Of a stretch of 64,000 nt of DNA, positions 10,401 to 21,700 are shown piece by piece; positions within the stretch are counted from its first letter, which is position 1; each line of letters opens with the position of its first letter. The notes under the pieces were generated by a model that worked only from the letters and a program-made list of their open reading frames with translations, was not told where the DNA came from and did no database searches. The translations under genes were made by a program, and so were the position numbers. The DNA is from Tubiluchus corallicola (lineage: Eukaryota > Priapulida > Priapulimorpha > Priapulimorphida > Tubiluchidae), in the NCBI GenBank assembly GCA_030141605.1, contig JAQGDQ010000098.1, positions 510,636 through 574,635 of the forward strand. The letters run 5' to 3'.

Positions 10401-13400
10401 TGTGCAGCCGTACACTTGATGTAGTAAAACAGAGTGATTTACTGAAGAAGCAGAGAGTTTGAGAAATGAGGAATGTTGCAAAAAATTTTGAAAACACAAT
10501 ATTTCTTCTCGTCTTCCTAATGTCACGCTTTTGTCCCTAATAAGATTTTTATACGATATAAGTGACAATTAGTCTGCACCTAATATTTTGCTTGATACTG
10601 GATAAGGCAACAGGGATAACCCAGGTTCTATGTGCACTTTAGTAGAAAAAACACATGTAACCAATATTCCAAGTAATACATAATATGGGGTATTGTTTAT
10701 TCCAATTGCTGAATAAAGTTTGCCAAAAATTTTACAGATGGTGTGCACCTATCTCATGTCCTTTCATGTACTATGAGGTACTCGATTGCGGCTAATCAAG
10801 CTAAAATGCAGTACGTTTTTTACTGGGTGTTTCTTATATCTAAGCACTGGTAGCTTGTATTTGATTTTAATATTTTATTGATAAAAGCAATGACTGCAAC
10901 TATCAAATCAATCTGGACGGCTAGGTACATTGATATAGATAGTTTAAATATAGTCCCGTGAACCTGAACATTGTATTTAGTGCAGAAATGTTGAACAATC
11001 CAAATACATAGATTCCCTGTAGGAAAGGCAAATTTAACCATTTTGCAAAAATTAATAGATTGCTTGTCAAAATAAACAGAAACATTAATTGTAGTAAGTA
11101 TTGTTGTGCCTTTCTTGCAGTGAATTAATGTATTTATAATCATAGAGTTGACTTGCGTTCACAAGTTTGTGCTGCCCTCTCTGTGTGATTTGCCAGAATA
11201 AAGGCGACTTAGCTGAATTTGTACTGTAAAAACTGTAATGAACAGTACCATTAGATATCTATCTTGCTGATAAAAGCCACAGTTGCAGTGCAAACTAGTG
11301 GACAGCCAAACAGAAAGGTGTTAGATTCACAACCGGACTTCACCTTATAACCCAAGTAGCAAATAGGCCTGTTAGCTTCTCCAATGTGCATTTTTACCGT
11401 GAAATTCTATAATCAATGTCAGATAATTGTCTGGTGGTCTGGTTTTGTTTGATTTTTATTGTTTCTTTCCAAACGCTTTACATATGTGTCGTATATGGTC
11501 ATTGTTTTTGATGGTTTGACGATGGGATTGGTAGTGTGATCTCATTAGGACTTGTTCCTTGTATCAATGTGCCAAAAATTGTACCTATTTGTTTTTATTT
11601 GAGCTTAGAATATTTGAGTTTTGCTGGTGTAACCATACTAATTTGATTTATGATAGTTGAAGACATAGTGCATTCGTAGACTTGGTAGATAATATACAGA
11701 ATCATTGTGCATTTATCATTCTTTATATATGACTGTTATATTGAATTTTCATACATATTAAATTTATAATACTGTGAATACTAATCGTGCAATAACGTTA
11801 AATAAAAGTGCAAATCAGTTTATTGTAATTATATAACGAAGAATTTATTAATGACTGATGGTTAGTTCTCACCTTCTATTTCTTTTCCTTTTTGTGAAAC
11901 GTTTCACTAGTGTGATGGAATTGGATCCCTGCATGTCTAAAGGTAGAGCAGGCATGTATGGCAAAGATTTTAAATCTTGGTTCCGTGGTTAAGTGCTGTA
12001 CATTGCGCTCCCTTTCTAACTGTCTCGTAAAGGTAAATTAACTTTCGTCATGTGAAAGAGTTAGTTAAATTTAAATTTTTTAAAGTGTTAGCTTGTTCTC
12101 AGGAAATAGTCGGAAAGTAGAAAACTTGTACATTATGGATTAACCAAGTCATCACAATTGTTAAAAATGTATTCTTGATTAGAACAAATAATCAATATGC
12201 TAGGCAGCTAGTCAAGTCTGAGGTTTTAGTGAGTATTTTGTTTTAATTTATTATTATTTATATATTATGATTGTTGGTTGTTTGTAAAATGGCCTTTCTA
12301 CGTATATGTAAAGCTGTATTGGAGTAGTGATATTTATGTCTTACTGGAGCACACAATAAAGGAAAATCAAACACAAACTATAATTCGTTGCTTGACTTTG
12401 TAGAATTTTGAAGCATCTACTACCGGGTATTTTGACAATCTTTTCTCGTTTTAAGATGGTTGTCTGGGTTTAAGTGAGTTAGTAGCTGCCATGGTAGCCA
12501 GCCTTTTTTATAGTGGACTTTATTGTACGAACACGTACAAAACAATGTACAAACAAGATAAACATCTGCACTAGGTTGACATCATGTGTACAACTTATAT
12601 ATTTACCAGTACATAAATACTGCACTCTATTTCCTTGTATTGCATTGCACTGCTCTCACACTGGTGTACGTAACCATTTTATATAACAGTATTGATATAA
12701 AGCATGCACTGGAGATTCACATCTAACCACATTGTTAAACACCTTACGTCTTTTGATGCATAAATTAACGGCATTGTTGCTACCTAGAAGCCGACGAGAC
12801 CACTGTAGATGAGATTTACACTGGATGTTAATGAAAGTTATAAGCGGGATGTTTTCCTAAACAGTTTTACTGAAAAATTATACACTTTTTGCCGAAACTC
12901 CAGGAAAAATTGTTTGGGATAAGAACCAGGAGTGTGCCTCGAAGTAGCAAGATCCTTCCACTCCTGATTAGTGATTTTTTAAAACGAATTAATATGAATT
13001 CTAGGAATGTGGCCAGGTGCCTGGTTGGCTATCCGGCAGGTCACCGTCAACAGATCTCTCGGACGAGGTGATCATATGCAGGCGGAAATTATTGTTCGAT
13101 GTTCCCTATGCCAATTGGCTTGTTCGCTTTGAAAATTATGGTAAAAATGATGCGCTTTAAGTTTTGATGTGGTGTTTGAAACTAAAGGTAATATTGGCAA
13201 TATTAGCACATTATACCTTATATAACCTTAAAATAATTCGAAAGGTGTGGCTAATAATATATCATTGGAAATACATGTATATAAACAATGTATTTAATGC
13301 TTTGATTGGGGACTTCAGAGAACATAATATCCGCAAGCAGAACGCGAATACAAAAATCTCTAGTGACGTTTGCGATTGCGACTCGACCCTGGAAAAACAA

Positions 13401-14535
13401 TCAGTGCCAAAAGCCTGTTTAGGATTAACGATTAAACGACATATACAACAAAGCCATTTTAAGCATGTTGTAGACTTGCACTTTTTATCCGCGAGCAGCT
13501 ATACGATGACCTTTTGCCCTTGTTTATGTTAGGAATCCAGTTTTCTTGGGTATCCATGTTCAATTCATCTCAATTTGCCAACACAGACTGGAATCTTAAA
13601 ACCTGCAGAGTAGACACTTGGAGTAGGAGCTCAAGTTGTGGTGCGGTTAGAAAAGCTGGGAAAAGCCTGAGATGGGAGCCAAAATATGAAAATTAGAGCA
13701 AACTGCTCTGTCATACATGAATTAACTCCACTGGACCAGGCATAGTCAAGCGATAAACATGGTCCTGCTTGGCTTAACTGAAAAACAACAGTTGCGATTG
13801 TTACCGGAACCTCAAGAAATCTCTGAAGTTTTGGCAAAGCACTTGCGAGATTTTGTATTTTTGTTCCTGTTCTACATAATTTATTCGTAATAATAAAAAT
13901 TTCGCCTGTCGACTTACTGCTACCCTGAGTCATTTTTTTCTGTTCCCTGTATGTTTCTAGCGCTGTCATCTAGCGTCAATTTGTAGTACTTATTTAGCGC
14001 ATTTTCCAGTAACATCTGCCCACAAATTATTACACATTTTTTAAGTTATGTAAGCATTTGACTTTTTCTGAGATCAACAACTAGTAAACAGATAACTTTG
14101 CCAATGCAAACTACTGGGATCCAACACTTCAATTGTGTCCTTTTTATGTTTTTTTATTGTGACATTTACGTGACCTGTAACCTCTATCATAACCGGGGCA
14201 AACATATTCTCCTGATGTACCTTTGCTGTTTTTATGTATACCTTTCATATCAGAGCCTTGTTTTTGTATTTTTGTGCGGCTGACCTTGACCTCTGATGCA
14301 TGGTCATAAATTCTTGCCCAAATGAATACTTCCGCCCATGTGCTTTATTACACAAAACATGATTAAAAGTGCCACATAGTTTAAAAATTATTCCAGCTTT
14401 TGTGCACGAAAGGTATAAAAACTTTTAATTTTGATATAATACCAAATTAATAGTTTAACTACATGTACCAAAATACGCTCTTTTATGAGATATCCGCTCC
14501 ATATCACGCCAACTCTTGTTAAAATTTTAATTCCA

Positions 14536-14630
14536 ACAAAAAACAGCAGCTGCAGCAGGAAGGTCGACGACAAGGACAACAACAGTAGTAGCAGCAGCAA
14601 CAACAACGATGGCAGTAACAACAACTTGAA
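14536..14630 (+). repeat. CAN trinucleotide low-complexity tract
   Basis: Interrupted CAR/AGC/AAC triplets. A short open frame over it would read Ser/Asn/Asp repeats, but nothing around it looks coding. Confidence 0.7.
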
Positions 14631-14700
14631 ATTAGACATTTCGTGGCATTGCTGGCTAGTAGAGAGCAAAAAGGAAGTTCTAATACTTTGCCTTATCATC

Positions 14701-15674
14701 TCCTCCGACTCGAGCGTTTCATTTCTCCAATGAACTTCAAAACGTCACCGTATCGTAGTATGAAAGCAGATAACCAGATATTCAGAGCCCCACTGTTTTC
14801 CAGTTCGTTAGCTTGACTGCAGCTGAGCAGGCGTCCACTCCGCCTGCACAAAACTCGTCTTGTAGGTAGGTAAGCGCTAGGTTTGTTGACCCCTCATACC
14901 TGCCCTCCGCCCACTGTCAGTGAACTTCGTGAGTTTTAGTTCTGCTTTACTGCTGGTGGTGTAAGAAAATGCAAAAGGTGGCCACGAGTACCTGGGCTTG
15001 CGTGCAGAAGGTTATTTTGTGAAACCGGGCTGTGTTACACTAGACGATCCAACCCGGAAAAGGATAAAACAGGATTTCGGGTAAGTTGACAGGCACGCTT
15101 TTTTGTTTACTATTTCTATTATCTGAGGCGTTTATAGATAACTTTGAATTTCGCACTTCTCTGAAAATTTTTAATCTGTGATCATTATTGTTAACAGTTA
15201 TTGATTCGTGTAATAGATTCAAACGGAACTCTATACTAGTTTAGCATTAACAGATAATAGTAGCAATATATTAAAATGTAGTAATTAATTTTAATTACCC
15301 CCTTGGCAAAGCATTGTTTGAAGCACCGCTATTACGGAGGATTTCTGATAGAATTCTTGAAATGGAAAAAAAGTGTTCTATGATATACATGTGCAATGGT
15401 TATGTTCTTTCATGCAGAGTTTGTGTACACTTAGTGAAATTATTTACCATTGATTAGTGTCTACTAATTCTTCACTTGACTTTGCCTTTATTATATTTTA
15501 TTTCTTGTGTTCTAGGGCGGGTATCAACTTTCCTACATTCATCAAGGTCTGTCACAACCGTGTTCTATGAACTTGGATTCTGCTTGACGCAGGAAATGTT
15601 GGCAATGTTAAAGTATCTGTGAATTAGTGTGTGATTTAAGAGCGGTGCTCTCTTTTATCTACAGTTAATAAAAA
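14701..15674 (+). promoter_or_regulatory. Probable promoter and 5'UTR region of the giant receptor gene
   Basis: Base composition rises in G+C from about 14,800 compared with the flanking DNA. A strong donor (CGG|GTAAGT) after 15080 and a pyrimidine-rich acceptor ending at 15515 suggest a spliced leader-type 5'UTR: one non-coding exon ending at 15080, an intron 15081-15515, then an exon running into the ATG at 15675. Upstream ATGs in this leader (near 15568 and 15596) open only 6-9-codon frames, so uORF control is possible. The transcription start was not identified and no TATA box is convincing. Confidence 0.45.
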
Positions 15675-15788
15675 ATGCATCGTCGTTTGTGGTTGTTGAA
15701 TCAGACTTACAGCTCAAAAGTAGCATCGTTGCTAGTGTTATCTGGCCTGTTAGTGCTTTTTGCGACATATGCTTCAGCCCAGTTTCAG
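15675..15788 (+). other. Exon 1: signal peptide
   Basis: The 38 codons start at ATG 15675. A basic N-region (MHRR) is followed by a leucine-rich core (residues 18-29) and an ASA-type cleavage site before QFQ (about residue 35). The exon ends in phase 0 at CAG|GTAAGT. This is the expected start of a secreted or type I membrane protein and fixes the 5' end of the coding region. Confidence 0.85.
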
Positions 15789-18700
15789 GTAAGTGTTTGA
15801 TGATAACGAAACAATTTTACCTGTAATTATCATAGAATTAAGTTGGGTGAATTAAGTCTAGGCTGTTAATTCAGTCAGTTGTGCTGGAGTCAAACTGTTA
15901 ATGGAATCATTTTGTTTGTTTAGCCTGTTTTTTCCCAAGTAAATATGACTGTATAGTAGAAAAAAACAATAGTACCTATTCACATGCTGGTAGCATTGCA
16001 TTTATCCTAGGCATGCTTTTACCCTTTAAACCTCGTGTGTTTGCATAGCACTATGAATTTCGTTTTGAGTTTTTTCTCAGAAAATTGTCAAATTTTACAC
16101 TCGAAAAGTGTGATCGAGTTTATGATGTCGATTTACAATACTAATCTAGATTGCTTTTACACAGGATTCATGTCGGAAGTTATATATTTCAAGAATGCAA
16201 TTATTAACATCTCAAGGATATAATGCTCCAGTTGAAGTGCTAAATGGACAGTTTTATGTCTTGGCAATGTTTGACTGTGCGTACATCCTTTCCCATTGAC
16301 TAAACAAGCAAACGTAGCATGATAGATAAAGCCATTTGGAAGCAATATTCTATGTGGTCACGTGTCTAGTTATTAACCAAACTCAGTGTTGCATAACTAA
16401 ATTTACTCTATGGCCAATGTCCCTTTCTCTTGCTGCAAATCTTCAATGGAAAAAACGATGATACTTTTGCTTTGCTCTTAGCTGCTTCATTACATGTGGT
16501 AGTCTGAGCGACTTTGACCGACTTGACAAGTTTTTTCTTTCATTTCGCATGCCCTGCCGTGAGTTACCTTGACACTCTGGCTTAATTGGTTGTATTACAT
16601 TCCCTTTTTCCGCTTTATTCCGTAACTACCTTTACAATACAGATGTGACCTATCAGTGTTTATACTACATATCAACTGTTCTACATTTTATGTAGGCAAG
16701 GCTCATTTCAAAGTTAAGTCTTCATCAAAAAGATTCTTGTTTGAGTTTCCGCATTTTAGTATCTATTAAAATCTCTATACAGACTTAATGAAATTTCAGA
16801 ATTAAAATTTTTACAATGGTCTTAAATCTTATTACATTTCGTGACATAATATCCCAACGTAAACAGAGAATGTCACGCCTGCCTCACATGCAAACAACAG
16901 CAGGAAACGTGTTATTATTTTGCTGTTAAAATTGCATGAGAGCAGACAATTACATCAGAGTATGAAAATCATCTCTTCAGTTCCTTGATTAAAGCAACAC
17001 AATGTACGTACTTTGTTTGCTAATTTCATGTTCATTCAGTCACGTGGAGTGCGTTACAAGCTCTTTGCTAAAAGTTGTAAATTAGAATACCGCTATTGCG
17101 TACGAATTTGGCAGTTTCTATTGTTGATAGGCAAAAGTGTGTTTGTGAATTGCGTCTGATGCTACTTTTGTACAGTCAGCCTATAAGTATATACAAGACT
17201 ACTAATTGAAATTGTATGTTACATCTAACGTACTTCCGTAAATTGAAGCTCTAACGTTAAAATCCTAAAACCGATTTAGATATCGGGCGACACAGAAAAA
17301 ATATGATAAAACTTAGGTGCAATAATATTAGAAGCAAGTGCTCTACAAGGATAATAATAATAATAATAATTTATTTTTTGCCTTCAAAATAACAATCATA
17401 TTAGAATATATAACAACAAGTTACAAAGTTTAGAGAAGGACGGGATGACAAAAGACCAAAAGGTCATCTAGTCTGTTATTCCTAAATAGTGAGTCTACTA
17501 AGGTAATTTCAGCATGGCGAGCAAATATTATTAGAACAAAATAAAGAATAGAATAGGAAAACAGATCAAAATTAAATTGATAGCAAACAATTATGGTAAA
17601 TAAAATTATGCACATTTACGCAAAACAGAGTGGAAACAAAATTAATAAATCAGAAACCTATGGGCAAAACTACCTAATTATAAGCAAAATAGCTAACAAA
17701 TTAATTTGGCTATGGAATAGTGACATTAAAAGAAGCAAAGTTGCATGTACCTGTAAGGCAAGTTGAAAGTTGAAATTTCACAGCGTGATTTTACAGTACG
17801 TTAGGGTTTGGCTGTGAAAGCTACATTTTTGTACTCTTAGTGGTTTTTAACTTATGTCTAAAAAGAATTTGCATGTTAAAAGAATAAAAACCGGAACAAT
17901 TTCAGCTAATTGTGAGTCTATTTACAGTGTACGTTTTTGACGTCTGCGTCAAAAAATGCACCGTGTAAATAGGCCCTATCAATAGAAAATCTGCCACGAT
18001 GACGTGTAAATCATTCAATACATAGCAGCAAAACAATAAAGCAATCATCCATATTAATCATCATCATCACTACAGAAAATAAGGCACCGATAAAGATTTG
18101 TTGTACCCTTTCGAGAGAAAGTGTACAGCGGCCACAAAGAGCCGTTTGACCCACCAACGACAAAATTTCCAACTATGACAAAAATTATTGAGTGGTGGGA
18201 CCAAATAGCCCTTAAAGAACTGAGAAGCTGTCAGCTGTTGGAAGAAATGCCTTCATTTTCTTTGCATTGAAAATGGTGGACACGTAGACGTAGAGCACTT
18301 GCTGTAAATTTTAACAATAGTGACACACAAAATTTTAATGGGATTTATTTTTTTGATTTTCTGGTTTAAAAGTTCTGTGTCTTAGGAAACATTTAAGAGA
18401 ATGACCTAAAATGCTCGGTGTTCATACGTAAGCGTCTGCGTCTTCTCTTCTTACGAATAAAAATTTCACTTCTGTTTTTCGACTTTTTCAGGATCATTTA
18501 CCATTTAGTCTAGGAGTAAACCCCTTAACTTTCAAATGTCCGACAGGTAAGAACGGTTAGGGTTGATTAATGGCTTCTTTTATTTTTTGTATTTATAAGT
18601 TAATTGTTACGTGTCTATAAATTTAGTATATTTTGATATTTATTTGGCTATATAGAATAACTGGAAGAAAACTGTAGATAATAACAAATGAAACACAACT

Positions 18701-21700
18701 TTGGCTTGTTGTGATAAAAAATATTCTTTTCTTTACCTGTGAAAAAGTTGGGACAGAGCCTGAGTTTGAACCAAGGGTTATTTGCTTACAAGGTGAATGC
18801 CATGATCACTAGATTACTGTGTCACAGTAATCATGACAGGTTCTGATGTATTCTGATTAAATCTTATAGTTCACCAGCCAATTCAGCATCACTGGAGCAT
18901 GAGAGTCTAGTGGTCATGAAGTTTGCATTATAAGCAAGAGATCCTAGTTCAACTCCAAGTTGTGTACATATTTTTTTGCATTTTTTGATTTTTGAATAAG
19001 TTTAATCAATTTTCAACAGTTGTGGGTTTATTCTATCACTAATGAGATTCTGAAATTAAGATTATAAATAACTAACACATTTTTCTTGTATTTTCTTCTT
19101 GTTATTAAATTTTGTTTACATTTTGGTCGGATCTTATGTTTGCATGCACTTTCGAGTGCAAGTAAAAGCTTCACATTCCAGTTATTGTACTACATGTATT
19201 CTGGATTTTTCCAGGATGGGAAAGCTTCGGTTCAAAATGTTATAAAGTATTCACTGGCTCCCACTCCTGGAGAGCTGCATTACAGACATGCAAAAGGTAA
19301 GAAAATTGTGGCTGCAATTCAGTTGTATTATGTTAACTTAATGGCATATTCACATATGTAATGGTATCGTACAAAGGTAAAAGCAATTTTTATGAAAATG
19401 AATTTTTTCCCCAAATTGGCATTTCATTTACCATACATCCTTGTTATATTGACCTTCCCGGATATAGACGTGTGACCAAATTACAAGCCTAACTCATCCA
19501 TTATAGAAGTAGAGTTATACTATGTTGCAGATTCTTCCAGAAATTTAAAAAAAGCATATTATCTAGAGATCACTTCGCACTGTTTCTCATATTCACCATA
19601 ATGTTTTTTTTTCAGTTATGGCAGCAATCTGGTTTCTATACAAAGTTTTAATGAAAACAGCATTATAGCAAGTATAGCGAGAGCTAACAATGTAGGAACA
19701 TTTTGGATAGGTAAGCATCTTCTTGTTGTTTTTTTTGTCTATGGTAAGGGTCCAACTTTTGCAATATTTGCAATTTGCTGCAAGTACTAACACCTTTCAA
19801 CATTCCTTGTTTGAACATTATCCATCGCCGCCTTCCAATTTTTTCTTATGGGTAATTTTCTCTAAGTACTATGTTTGACCAAATCGGGTTTCTCTGTTTT
19901 TTCTTCTTTTACTTCTGTTTTGCTTATGTTATTTTTCTTGGTGCTGTTTACTAAGAAAACTTGTAAATTCCCTTTTGCTCTTCTGTGCCGCTAAATATTA
20001 GTATTTATTTCATGTTGCTTAGGGTTGTGAAGTTGACATAAGATAATTACTGTTTGTCACTTAACCTGATTTAATTATTCAGTTAGGCCAACTTAGTGAA
20101 CTGTATCCAACGCATTCAAATGCACGAAATTCTTACGTATTGTCATTTAAAATTGCTTTAGACGTAAAATTTGAAGGGTCATTGTGAAACTGAAACTGAA
20201 ATTGAAAGTGAAACTTTCTCAAGTTCTTACTGTACTGTTTTGGACGAGGTTTTTCACCTTCCTTATCAACTACAATCAAGGCACAATACTTTTGTGTGAA
20301 ATGAGTATGAGAGTTGGAAAGTCATGTTTGTTCATTCATGAGTGTTCATTCAGTAGCTGTTTCACAACAAGCAATTGTAGCCAAAGGGGATTAGATCATT
20401 AGAAAGATAGATGTTGGGCCATTGGCTTGCGTGCCTTAAGCCACATAATGAACTGTTGGTAAATTTTCATGCGACTGATTTCACCTTAAAAGTGGTACGG
20501 GAGAGAGGGAAACATTAGGAATGAGTGCGAGAGACCTTGAGCCACAGGGAAAGGGGGAGAGAGAGGATGAGAGGGTAGAGAGAGAGAAAGAGGATATTTC
20601 GAATAATGAAATCAAACAAAAACGGTTCTTCCAAAACTTTAGAATTTAGAATGCACTCGTGTCAATGCAGTTTTTGTATGTTATGGCTGTAGATCCCAAG
20701 TGTCACAGTAATGTAACGGTAGTGTATGGTCCATATTTACAAGATACTACAATCCTGGCGAATCAAGTTCCTAGTTTTCCACATTTTTTCAGCCATATTT
20801 GGATTTCAAATATTAAAAAAATCTATTGGGCTTTTTCCGTCATTAATTGAAGCATTTCTGACTAACAGAGCTAGCTGACAGTTTTTTCTCATCCTATGTT
20901 TTAATCCAGTAGTTCCGTCTGCACCGCAGCTGCTACGTTTCTTTTATGAATGTTCTACATTAGTGCAAAAAGGATAATTAGCCGTGTTAATGGGAAAAAA
21001 TTAAATCTGTAAAATCTGTAGTGAGGAATATTTCATTGTCACTTATCAATGGCTGGCACTTCCACATAAAAGATTCCAATGCTTGTTATCTATACGAATG
21101 GGAAAAAACGGAACTCTTTAAAGTTGTCTGGTGTAAAATGTTAGAAATTGAGAAACGTAAGGCCACCTTAATGTTAAAAATTGAGATCTTGACTTTGTTT
21201 GAAAAGTTCTTCACTTTCACACATGTCATTCACCCACTTGTACAGGGCGGACATAAGAATTAAGCAGGGAGGTAAAATCACGTTATAATCAGTGCATTAT
21301 TTACTCACGAAGGACCACAAATGTAAAAACGTCTCGGGACTGCTACAAGTCATGCTAAAAAAGATCACATTTTCACATATTTTTGCAAGGTCCATATTTG
21401 CTACAGTGTATGTTCTGAAAGTAGCAATCAAATGAAAATGCTTGATCTCACAAGCTTGCACAAAATCTACCCATCCCAGATGGTTGCCTTGCCCTGGGGC
21501 TGAAACTTTAACAAGACATGCTAGGCTATCTATATTGAAGTAACCATTAACTTGTAAATAAATATTATAGTGATATAGCATGTATCAACTACATCTCGAA
21601 AATTTTGTCAAGATACGTTACGTTTAAAAGAGAACTTTTAAAGTTTCACAAAATAATTTGTTATTAATAGAATTGAAACAAAAAGTTAACAAAGTGCAAT

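Larger units (their letters stand above)
5138..14700. other. Long stretch without recognisable genes
   Basis: About 9.5 kb of AT-rich sequence on both sides of repeat A copy 2. Open frames are short (up to about 122 codons), lack family motifs and lack convincing splice structure. What I can point to is repeat A (5744-6118), a 59-bp tandem duplication (7284-7402) and a CAN-type low-complexity tract (14536-14630). It may hold distal regulatory DNA of the giant receptor gene or non-coding RNA genes that I cannot recognise. A small-exon gene could be missed here. Confidence 0.5.

Noticed and set aside
10820-11143. 107-codon minus-strand frame
   Set aside because: Low-information, Ile/Lys/Asn-rich sequence as expected by chance in AT-rich DNA.
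13631-13969. 112-codon minus-strand frame
   Set aside because: No motif, no splice context and not supported by neighbours; likely chance.
14388-14733. Ser/Asn-rich (plus) and Leu-rich (minus) open frames
   Set aside because: They are translations of a CAN-type triplet repeat with no start context, splice structure or family resemblance.
17430-17615. Minus-strand hydrophobic frame next to the (TAA)n tail
   Set aside because: No reverse-transcriptase or other retroelement motif; only the tail resembles a non-LTR 3' end.
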